A stretch of DNA of 64,000 bases from Fusobacterium ulcerans (lineage in GTDB: Bacteria; Fusobacteriota; Fusobacteriia; Fusobacteriales; Fusobacteriaceae). The stretch spans positions 1,318,282 through 1,382,281 of the forward strand of contig NZ_CP028105.1 of NCBI RefSeq assembly GCF_003019675.1, written 5' to 3'. Below, in pieces: positions 44,395 through 51,689 of this stretch. The notes beneath the pieces are model-generated. The model was given only the letters and a program-made list of their open reading frames with translations. It did no database searches and had not been told where the DNA came from. Position 1 is the stretch's first letter, and each line of letters starts with the position of its first letter. The translations under genes and the position numbers were made by a program.

Positions 44395-45144
44395 ATGAGT
44401 AATGTTATAGAAATCAAAGCCATGAATAAGGAACAAGCTATAACTAGAGCTTTAAAAATATTAGAGGCGTCACCAGAACATGTAGTAAGAGTAAAAGAAA
44501 AGCAGAAAAGCCTATCTTTTCTAGGATTATTTAATAGAGAAGGTATTTATGAAATAGAAATTGATAAAGAATTAAAAAAAGAAACGATAAAACCTGAACC
44601 TAAAAAAGAGGTTAAAGAAGAAATAAAAGAACATAAGAAAAAAGAGACTAAAGAAGTTAAAGAAAAACAGCATAAAGAAATAGTAAAAGAAAAATTGGAA
44701 GAAGCAGTAGATGCAAGCGATCTTGTAGAAGCTAAAGCAAAAGAGCTTCTTGAGTATATAGGGCTTAACCTTCGTGTAGATGTAAATAAAGTCCATGACA
44801 GAACTTATCTTGTTAATCTCTATGGAGAAGATAATGGGATAATAATAGGAAAAAAAGGAAAGACTTTAAATAGTTTTGAATACCTATTGAACTCTCTATT
44901 GAAAGAGTACAGAATAGAGGTGGATGTAGAAGGATTTAAAGAAAAAAGAAATCAGACTTTAAGAGAATTAGGTAAGAAAATGGCTGAAAAAGCATTAAAA
45001 ACTAATAAAGCTGTAAGACTTAATCCAATGCCTCCTAGAGAAAGAAAAGTAATACATGAAGTTGTAAACAAATATCCAGAACTGGATACATTCAGTGAAG
45101 GTAGAGACCCTAAGAGATATATAGTTATCAAGAGGAAAAAATAG
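44395..45144 (+). CDS. jag: RNA-binding protein Jag/KhpB (EloR)
   Basis: A 249-residue three-part protein: Jag-N domain (IEIKAMNKEQAITRALKILE ... KSLSFLGLFNREG), a long Lys/Glu linker (about residues 60-100), then a KH domain with GEDNGIIIGKKGKTLNSFEY and a C-terminal R3H domain (LNPMPPRERKVIHEVVNKYP). KhpB binds many RNAs with KhpA and influences cell elongation and division. It starts 4 bp after yidC. The linker is highly repetitive KE/KK sequence, common in this family. Confidence 0.94.
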   Translation: MSNVIEIKAMNKEQAITRALKILEASPEHVVRVKEKQKSLSFLGLFNREGIYEIEIDKELKKETIKPEPKKEVKEEIKEHKKKETKEVKEKQHKEIVKEKLEEAVDASDLVEAKAKELLEYIGLNLRVDVNKVHDRTYLVNLYGEDNGIIIGKKGKTLNSFEYLLNSLLKEYRIEVDVEGFKEKRNQTLRELGKKMAEKALKTNKAVRLNPMPPRERKVIHEVVNKYPELDTFSEGRDPKRYIVIKRKK

Positions 45145-45153
45145 GGAGGAACC

Positions 45154-46524
45154 ATGCTTTTCGATACAATAGCAGCTATTTCCACTCCACGTGGTGAAGG
45201 TGGTATAGGAATAGTTAGAATCTCAGGAAATAATGCTTTAGAAATACTTGGAAAAATATTTAAACCAAAATCTAAAAAAAATATTGAAGAGTTGAAAAAT
45301 TTTAGTATAAATTATGGACATCTTTATGATGGAAAAAATTTAGTGGATGAAGTCCTTGTTTCAATAATGAAGGCACCAAATACATATACAAAAGAAGATA
45401 TAGTAGAAATAAACTGCCATGGAGGTTTTGTAATCACTGAAAAAGTACTGGAAACAGTATTAAAAAATGGTGCAAGAATTTCAGAAAGTGGAGAATTTAC
45501 TAGAAGAGCTTTTTTAAATGGAAGACTGGATCTGACACAGGCAGAAGCAGTAATGGATATAATTCATGGAAAAACAGAAAAATCTGTATCTCTCTCATTG
45601 GATCAATTGAGAGGAGATTTAAAAGAGCAGATAGGACACTTAAAAAAACTTGTGTTGGATGTTGCTGCTCATATAAATGTGGTACTTGATTATCCAGAAG
45701 AAGGAATAGATGATCCTCTTCCAGAAAATCTTGTAGGTAATTTAAGAGAGGTAATGGATACTACAGATATTCTTATCAGATCATATGATAAGGGAAAAAT
45801 GATAAAAGAAGGTATAAAAACTGCAATAGTTGGAAAACCTAATGTTGGTAAATCAAGCATACTTAACTCTGTATTGAAAGAGGAGAGGGCAATAGTAACT
45901 CATGTAGCTGGAACTACAAGGGATGTAATAGAAGAAGTGGTAAATCTGAAAGGAATACCTCTTGTATTGGTAGATACTGCTGGTATCAGAAAAACAGATG
46001 ACCTTGTGGAAAATATCGGAGTGGAAAAATCTAAACAACTTATTGAAAGTGCAGATCTAATACTATTTGTAGTAGATGGTTCAAGAGCTTTAGATGAGGA
46101 AGATATGAGAATACATGAAGCTATAAAAGCTGAAAAAGTTATAGGGATACTGAACAAGATAGATATAAGAGAAGATATAGATCTTTCACCTTTGACTAAG
46201 ATAAATAAATGGCTGGAAATATCAGCTATAAAAAATCAAGGGATAGATGAGATGGAAGAAGAGATATATAACCATATCATTGAAGAAAATGTAGAAGACA
46301 GTTCTCAAAAGATAACAATAACAAATATAAGACATAAATCTGCTCTGGAAAAAACAAAGCAATCTATTGAAAATATATTTGAAACTATAGAGAACGGACT
46401 TCCTATGGATCTAATGGCAGTTGATATCAAAGGAGCTTTGGATTCACTATCTGAAGTAACAGGAGAGATATCGAGTGAAGATCTGCTGGATCACATATTC
46501 AGTAATTTCTGTGTAGGGAAATAA
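45154..46524 (+). CDS. mnmE: tRNA modification GTPase MnmE
   Basis: A 456-residue GTPase that with MnmG makes cmnm5U at tRNA wobble position 34. The N-terminal formyl-THF-binding domain has [20 protein letters not shown] and [10 protein letters not shown]; the G domain holds [25 protein letters not shown] and NKID; the C-terminus ends in CVGK, with the catalytic Cys of the C(I/V)GK motif. It is 9 bp after jag and 70 bp before mnmG, with a hairpin in that gap. Confidence 0.97.
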   Translation: MLFDTIAAISTPRGEGGIGIVRISGNNALEILGKIFKPKSKKNIEELKNFSINYGHLYDGKNLVDEVLVSIMKAPNTYTKEDIVEINCHGGFVITEKVLETVLKNGARISESGEFTRRAFLNGRLDLTQAEAVMDIIHGKTEKSVSLSLDQLRGDLKEQIGHLKKLVLDVAAHINVVLDYPEEGIDDPLPENLVGNLREVMDTTDILIRSYDKGKMIKEGIKTAIVGKPNVGKSSILNSVLKEERAIVTHVAGTTRDVIEEVVNLKGIPLVLVDTAGIRKTDDLVENIGVEKSKQLIESADLILFVVDGSRALDEEDMRIHEAIKAEKVIGILNKIDIREDIDLSPLTKINKWLEISAIKNQGIDEMEEEIYNHIIEENVEDSSQKITITNIRHKSALEKTKQSIENIFETIENGLPMDLMAVDIKGALDSLSEVTGEISSEDLLDHIFSNFCVGK

Positions 46525-46529
46525 TAAAT

Positions 46530-46560
46530 GAGAGTGGCTTAAAATTAGTCACTCTCTTCT
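46530..46560 (+). terminator. Hairpin between mnmE and mnmG
   Basis: GAGAGTGGCT (46530-46539) pairs with AGTCACTCTC (46547-46556), one G-T pair, followed by TTCTTACTTTT. The weak T tract suggests partial termination. Confidence 0.65.
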
Positions 46561-46594
46561 TACTTTTAATACCTAAAATTCGGAGGAAACAAAA

Positions 46595-48445
46595 ATGGAA
46601 ATGAAACAATATGAAGTGATAGTAGTAGGAGGAGGACATGGGGGAGTAGAAGCAAGTCTAGCAGCAGCAAGACTTGGAAAGAAAACAGCTATGTTTACTC
46701 TATATCTTGATACTATTGCTATGATGTCATGCAACCCTTCAATAGGAGGACCAGGAAAAAGCAATCTTGTTGCTGAAATGGACATACTTGGTGGAGAGAT
46801 GGGAAGACATACTGATAAGTTTAATCTTCAGCTAAAACATTTAAATGAAAGCAAAGGACCAGCTGCAAGGATAACAAGAGGACAGGCTGATAAATATCTC
46901 TATAGAACAGAGATGAGAAAACTTCTTGAACATACAGACAATCTTGAAATAATTCAGGACTGTGTAGATGAAATTATAGTTGAAGATGGAAAAGTAAAAG
47001 GGATAATAACAAGACTTGGAATAAAATATTATGCTCAATGTGTAGTTCTTGCTACTGGTACATTCTTAAAAGGAAAAATAGTAATAGGGGATGTAGCTTA
47101 TTCTGCTGGAAGACAGGGAGAAAACTCTGCTGAAAAACTTTCTGACAGTTTGAGAGAGCATGGAATAACTATTGAGAGATATCAGACTGCAACACCTCCA
47201 AGACTTGATAAAAGAAGCATAGATTTTAGTAAAATGAAGGAACTGAAAGGGGAAGAATACCCAAGATATTTCTCTATATTCACTGATAAAGAGAGAAATA
47301 ATGTAATTCCGACATGGCTTACTTATACAACTGAAAAGACTATTGAAGTAGCAAAAGAGATGTTACAATATTCACCAATAGTAAGCGGAATAATAAAAAC
47401 TCATGGACCTAGACATTGTCCATCATTAGACAGAAAAGTAATAAATTTTCCAGATAAATCTAATCATCAGATATTTTTAGAGCTAGAATCAGCAGAATCA
47501 GAGGAAGTATATGTAAATGGACTTACCACTGCAATGCCTCCATTTGCTCAAGAAGCTATGATGAGAACTATAGCAGGACTGGAAAATGCAAGAGTAATGA
47601 GATATGGTTATGCTGTAGAATATGACTATGCTCCAGCAGCTCAGCTTTATCCAAGTTTGGAGAGTAAAAAAGTAGAAGGACTTTACTTTGCTGGACAGAT
47701 AAATGGAACTTCTGGTTATGAAGAAGCTGCATGTCAAGGGTTTATAGCTGGGGTAAATGCTGCCAGAAAGGCAGATGGAAAGGAACCAGTTATTATAGAC
47801 AGAAGTGAAGGATACATAGGAGTCCTTATAGATGACATTATTCATAAGAAGACACCAGAGCCTTATAGAGTCCTTCCATCAAGATCTGAATATAGATTAA
47901 CCCTAAGGTTTGACAATGCCTTTATGAGGCTTTTTACAAAGGCTAAGGAGATAGGAATACTGTCTTCGGAAAAACTTGATTACTTAGAAAATTCTATAAA
48001 AATAGTAAATGATGAAATAGCAAGATTGAAAGAGATAAGTGTTCCAATGGTACAGGCTAATGCACTTCTTGAAAAGCTTGGTTCAGATCAGAAATTAACA
48101 AAAGGTGTAAAAATAGGAGATCTTTTAAAGATAAAAGAGGTTACTTATGACAGCTTAAAAGATATAACAGAGATAAGTGATTATCCTGGGTTTATAAAAA
48201 ACCAAATAGAAACAATGATAAAATATGAGATATTTATTCAAAGAGAAAATGAACAGATTGAAAAGTTCAAAAGATTGGAAGAGGTAAGAATACCTGCTGA
48301 TTTTGATTTCTCTGAAGTAAAAGGAATATCTAATATAGCTAGATGCGGACTGGAAGAGATAAAACCACTTTCAATAGGAGAGGCATCTAGAATAAGTGGA
48401 GTTACAGGAAATGATATAGCTCTTTTAGTGGGATATTTAAAATAA
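46595..48445 (+). CDS. mnmG: tRNA uridine-5-carboxymethylaminomethyl modification enzyme MnmG
   Basis: A 616-residue FAD enzyme. VIVVGGGHGGVEASLAAARL is the dinucleotide-binding start; MMSCNPSIGGPGKSNLVAEM, CVVLATGTFLKGKIVIG and AGQINGTSGYEEAACQGFIA are the GidA signatures, and the C-terminal helical domain binds MnmE and tRNA. The start is eight bases after GGAGG; a second Met follows two codons later. It is the last gene of the conserved rpmH-to-mnmG block. Confidence 0.97.
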   Translation: MEMKQYEVIVVGGGHGGVEASLAAARLGKKTAMFTLYLDTIAMMSCNPSIGGPGKSNLVAEMDILGGEMGRHTDKFNLQLKHLNESKGPAARITRGQADKYLYRTEMRKLLEHTDNLEIIQDCVDEIIVEDGKVKGIITRLGIKYYAQCVVLATGTFLKGKIVIGDVAYSAGRQGENSAEKLSDSLREHGITIERYQTATPPRLDKRSIDFSKMKELKGEEYPRYFSIFTDKERNNVIPTWLTYTTEKTIEVAKEMLQYSPIVSGIIKTHGPRHCPSLDRKVINFPDKSNHQIFLELESAESEEVYVNGLTTAMPPFAQEAMMRTIAGLENARVMRYGYAVEYDYAPAAQLYPSLESKKVEGLYFAGQINGTSGYEEAACQGFIAGVNAARKADGKEPVIIDRSEGYIGVLIDDIIHKKTPEPYRVLPSRSEYRLTLRFDNAFMRLFTKAKEIGILSSEKLDYLENSIKIVNDEIARLKEISVPMVQANALLEKLGSDQKLTKGVKIGDLLKIKEVTYDSLKDITEISDYPGFIKNQIETMIKYEIFIQRENEQIEKFKRLEEVRIPADFDFSEVKGISNIARCGLEEIKPLSIGEASRISGVTGNDIALLVGYLK

Positions 48446-48457
48446 AAATAAATATTT

Positions 48458-48475
48458 TATTATTATGTATATACA
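48458..48475 (-). repeat. 18-bp origin-type element after mnmG
   Basis: Exact match to TGTATATNNWYAATAATA on the minus strand (variable bases ACAT), 12 bp after mnmG. The + strand reads an overlapping one-mismatch copy at 48466-48483, making this site nearly two-sided. Confidence 0.75.
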
Positions 48476-48517
48476 TATTAATAAAAAATTCTCTGTTACT
48501 TTAATGGAGGTGGAAAA

Positions 48518-48559
48518 ATGAAGCTTTGCATTGTTTTTTCTGGAGTAGTTTTAAAATAG
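48518..48559 (+). CDS. Possible leader peptide of the Vat-like gene
   Basis: A 13-codon ORF, MKLCIVFSGVVLK, with a strong GGAGGTGG site, ends 24 bp before the acetyltransferase ATG. Its last codons lie in one arm of a hairpin (TTTTAAAAT 48549-48557 with ATTTTAAAA 48565-48573) whose 3' foot is the AGGAG of the next gene. This is the layout of translational attenuators of antibiotic-resistance genes, where a drug-stalled ribosome frees the downstream site. No direct proof; the stem is A/T only. Confidence 0.45.
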   Translation: MKLCIVFSGVVLK

Positions 48560-48583
48560 ATCAAATTTTAAAAGGAGATTACT

Positions 48584-49219
48584 ATGACTATTCCAGATAT
48601 AAATAAAATATATCCTAGAACAAATGATAAACAGATAATATATTTAAAAAATGTAATTACAAATTCTAATATTCAAATTGGAGATTATACAATTTATAAC
48701 GATTTTTATAATGATCCAACTGAGTTTCAAAAAAATAATGTGTTGTATCATTATCCAATAAATCAAGATAAACTTATTATTGGAAAATTCTGTTCCATTG
48801 CTTGTGGAGCTAAATTCTTAATGAACTGTGGTAATCATACACTGAACTCCTTATCTACTTATACTTTTCCATTATTTGGAGAGGAATGGGGATATAAAAT
48901 GAATGTAAAAGATTCATGGGATAACAAAGGAAATATCACAATTGGAAATGATGTATGGATTGGCTATGAGGCTGTGATATTATCAGGAGTAACTATAGGA
49001 GATGGAGCTATTATAGGAACAAGATCAGTTGTAACTAAAGATGTTCCACCTTATACAATTGTTGGAGGAGCTCCAGCTAGAGTAATTAAGAAACGATTTT
49101 CAGATGATGTTATAGAGAAATTACTTAAAATAAAATGGTGGAATTGGCCAGTGGAGAAAATTGCTGGAAGCTTGGAGTATATACAGACTGGGAATCTATC
49201 TGAATTAGAAAAAGTATAA
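48584..49219 (+). CDS. Vat/CatB-like xenobiotic acetyltransferase (hexapeptide repeat)
   Basis: A 211-residue left-handed beta-helix enzyme. [40 protein letters not shown] (catalytic His), [11 protein letters not shown], and [20 protein letters not shown] with the closing [12 protein letters not shown] are the pattern of the Vat (streptogramin A) and CatB (chloramphenicol) acetyltransferases. It transfers acetyl from acetyl-CoA to a hydroxyl of a drug or drug-like compound; actual resistance is not proven by sequence. It has AAAGGAG before the start, a possible leader peptide upstream and a terminator after. Confidence 0.87.
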   Translation: MTIPDINKIYPRTNDKQIIYLKNVITNSNIQIGDYTIYNDFYNDPTEFQKNNVLYHYPINQDKLIIGKFCSIACGAKFLMNCGNHTLNSLSTYTFPLFGEEWGYKMNVKDSWDNKGNITIGNDVWIGYEAVILSGVTIGDGAIIGTRSVVTKDVPPYTIVGGAPARVIKKRFSDDVIEKLLKIKWWNWPVEKIAGSLEYIQTGNLSELEKV

Positions 49220-49247
49220 TAAGAATAGAGCATTTTAAATTATAGGG

Positions 49248-49292
49248 AGAGTGGCTAATCAAGTAAAAAGAGTTTTTAGCCACTCTTTTTTT
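49248..49292 (+). terminator. Terminator after the Vat-like gene
   Basis: AGAGTGGCTAA (49248-49258) pairs with TTAGCCACTCT (49276-49286), followed by seven T. The stem resembles the hairpin after mnmE. Confidence 0.9.
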
Positions 49293-49314
49293 AGAGAATG
49301 AGGGAGAATAAACT

Positions 49315-49821
49315 ATGATTATATTGATTGGAGGAAGTTCACATACTGGAAAAACACTCATGGCACAAAAATTATTAGAAAAATATAAATTTCCCTATCT
49401 TTCTATTGATCATTTGAAAATGGGATTGATAAGAAGTGGAAAAACTAATCTTACTCCTGAGAATGATGAGGAACTGACTGATTATCTTTGGCCCATTGTC
49501 AGAGAAATGATAAAGACAGCAGTTGAAAATAGACAAAATCTTATAGTAGAAGGATGTTATATACCATTTGACTGGAAGAAAGATTTTGAAGATAAATATT
49601 TGGAACATATGAGATACTTTTGTCTTATTATGGCAGAGAAATATATTCAAAAAAATTTTTCTAAGATTAAAGGATATGCAAATATTATTGAAAAAAGAGT
49701 TGATGATTCAGCTTGCACAAAGGAAATGATGATAGAAGAAAATATTAAAAATTTTGAAATGTGTCAGAAATATGATTGTGACTATATATTAATAGATGAT
49801 GAATATGTGATAGAAATCTAA
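49315..49821 (+). CDS. Small P-loop kinase-like protein
   Basis: A 168-residue ATP-binding protein with Walker A in LIGGSSHTGKTLMAQKLLEK (about residues 4-23), then YLSIDHLKMGLIRSG with an acidic substrate-side motif, and NLIVEGCYIPFDW at about 82-94. This is the fold of adenylate-kinase/2-phosphoglycerate-kinase-like small kinases, often annotated as AAA or zeta-toxin-like NTPases. The substrate is unknown. It starts behind GGGAG and is alone between two terminators. Confidence 0.75.
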   Translation: MIILIGGSSHTGKTLMAQKLLEKYKFPYLSIDHLKMGLIRSGKTNLTPENDEELTDYLWPIVREMIKTAVENRQNLIVEGCYIPFDWKKDFEDKYLEHMRYFCLIMAEKYIQKNFSKIKGYANIIEKRVDDSACTKEMMIEENIKNFEMCQKYDCDYILIDDEYVIEI

Positions 49822-49837
49822 TTGACAGAGAGTAAGA

Positions 49838-49877
49838 AAACAGCCATCAAAGTTAATTTGACAGCTGTTTATTTTTT
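49838..49877. terminator. Bidirectional terminator between convergent genes
   Basis: AAACAGC (49838-49844) with GCTGTTT (49864-49870), and TCAAA with TTTGA inside; a T run follows on the + strand and an A run precedes the left arm. Confidence 0.8.
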
Positions 49878-49879
49878 TG

Positions 49880-51376
49880 TTATTTTTTTGTAACTGGTGC
49901 AAGATAGTGTGTTCCCTCTGGGTGGAAAACAAATCCTTCCACATTTTTCTGCATTCCTGTAATTTCATCAGGATAAACAAGTGCAAACATAGGAAGATCT
50001 TCCTGAACTATATCCTGAATCTCTTTATAATATTTGATTCTTTCTTCAGGAACTGTACTTTCTCTTGCTTTATCAAGAAGTTCGTCAACTTTTGGGTTTT
50101 TATAGAAAGTTCTGTTTCCAGCTCCACCTAAGTTTTTAGAGTGGAATAAAGCATACATAGCTGAGTCAGAGTCAGCACTAGAAGACCATCCAAGTATAAA
50201 CATATCATGTTCTCCTTTGGCAACTCTATCTAAGTAAGAACCCCATTCAAGAACTTCAATTTGTACATCTATACCGATTTGTTTAAGTTGATCTTGAAGG
50301 ATAACTGCTGTATCTTTTCTTACACTTTTATCATTTGTCCATATTCTAGCTTTAAACCCATTAGGATATCCAGCTTTAGCAAGCAATTCTTTTGCTTTAG
50401 CTATATTTTGAGTATAAAGCTTAGCATCTTTGTTGTACCCAAATACATTAGGTGATACAGGTGAATTAGCTTTTTTAGCAGCTTTTAAGAAAACAGCATC
50501 AATGATACTATCAACATCAGTTGCATAAGCTATAGCTTGTCTAACTTCTTTTTTATCAAAAGGAGGTCTCTGAGTATTAAAACCAAGATATGTCATACTC
50601 ATAGCAGAATTCTGATCAACTTTTAGTTTTGGGTTATTTTTTACCATATCCATATCAATAGGATCTATATCATAGGCTATATCAGCTTCCTGAGTTTCAA
50701 GAGCTATTGTTCTGTTTGTTCCCTCTGGAATAACTCTGAATATCAATGAATCTACCCCTGGTTTCCCTTTGTAATAATTAGGGTTAGCTTTTAAAACTAT
50801 TCTGTCTCCAGAAGTCCAAGATACAAACATGAATGGCCCAGTTCCTACTGGATGTTGTCCATAGTCACTTCCACCAGCTTTTACAGCTTTTTCACTCATT
50901 ATACCAGCACCTACATGGGCTAAGTAGTTAACAAGAGGTCCATAAGGGACTTTAGTTGTTATTTTAACTGTATTTTCATCAATAGCTTCTATTTTATCAA
51001 GGTCACCAAAATATGCCATTAAAGAAGGAGCTTCTGTAGCCTGTTTTAAACTGAATACTACATCTCCAACTGTAAGAGGATCTCCATTATGGAATTTAAC
51101 CCCTTTTCTTATTTTTAATACAAGAGTAAGAGGGTCTACCTGTTCCCAGCTTTCAGCCAATCCAGGTACTAAATTCATGTCTTTATCCTTTTCAATAAGT
51201 CTGTCATAGATATTTATATTTACTCTATGAGTAGGAATATCATTTGAAACCTGAGGGTTTAGACTTTTTGCATCTGAGTTTTGTGCAACTACAAGTTTTG
51301 TTTCTTTTGCTTGAAGAGTAAAGCTTGATAATGTGAGGACTGTTATTGTGAGCAGAGTAAGTAGTTTTTTATTCAT
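49880..51376 (-). CDS. ABC transporter substrate-binding protein (peptide/nickel/glutathione type)
   Basis: A 498-residue extracellular solute-binding protein, family 5. The signal peptide is MNKKLLTLLTITVLTLSSFT LQA without a lipobox, so the mature protein is probably free in the periplasm. The family segments are present: GLAESWEQVDPLTLVLKIRK, GVKFHNGDPLTVGDVVFSLK, HPVGTGPFMFVSWTSGDRIV, and VRQAIAYATDVDSIIDAVFL. It delivers peptides, glutathione or a similar ligand to an inner-membrane ABC transporter. No permease or ATPase genes are adjacent, so it is an orphan in this window. Confidence 0.93.
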   Translation of the reverse strand: MNKKLLTLLTITVLTLSSFTLQAKETKLVVAQNSDAKSLNPQVSNDIPTHRVNINIYDRLIEKDKDMNLVPGLAESWEQVDPLTLVLKIRKGVKFHNGDPLTVGDVVFSLKQATEAPSLMAYFGDLDKIEAIDENTVKITTKVPYGPLVNYLAHVGAGIMSEKAVKAGGSDYGQHPVGTGPFMFVSWTSGDRIVLKANPNYYKGKPGVDSLIFRVIPEGTNRTIALETQEADIAYDIDPIDMDMVKNNPKLKVDQNSAMSMTYLGFNTQRPPFDKKEVRQAIAYATDVDSIIDAVFLKAAKKANSPVSPNVFGYNKDAKLYTQNIAKAKELLAKAGYPNGFKARIWTNDKSVRKDTAVILQDQLKQIGIDVQIEVLEWGSYLDRVAKGEHDMFILGWSSSADSDSAMYALFHSKNLGGAGNRTFYKNPKVDELLDKARESTVPEERIKYYKEIQDIVQEDLPMFALVYPDEITGMQKNVEGFVFHPEGTHYLAPVTKK

Positions 51377-51437
51377 TGGTTGTTCCCCCTTTATTATTTT
51401 GTTAATTACATTTTTTGAAAAAATATTTTCTTTTTAA

Positions 51438-51467
51438 ATTATAATGAAACAATAATTTTTATTGTTT
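51438..51467 (-). promoter_or_regulatory. Probable promoter/operator of the solute-binding protein gene
   Basis: A perfect 9-bp dyad, AAACAATAA / TTATTGTTT with 3 bp between (51447-51467), lies directly upstream of TATAAT on the minus strand (complement of 51438-51443), about 62 bp before the gene. It would overlap the -10 to -35 spacer. The rest of the 51377-51689 gap is A/T-rich with one 18-bp repeat. Confidence 0.5.
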
Positions 51468-51558
51468 GATTATATTATGTTTTTTTACATTTGTAAAGGA
51501 AAAAAATAAATATATATGCTTAGTTTGGAAGATAATGAAAATTAATAAAAAGATAACT

Positions 51559-51576
51559 TATTATTGAACATATACA
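51559..51576 (-). repeat. 18-bp origin-type element upstream of mfd
   Basis: Exact match to TGTATATNNWYAATAATA on the minus strand (variable bases GTTC). Confidence 0.75.
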
Positions 51577-51689
51577 TATGATAAAGGAGTATTTTTTAAA
51601 ATATTGAAAGAGAAATATTTTTTCGCTATGAAAAGTTGAAAATACAGAGTAAAATATATACATGAAAAAATAAACTTACGGAGTGAGTC

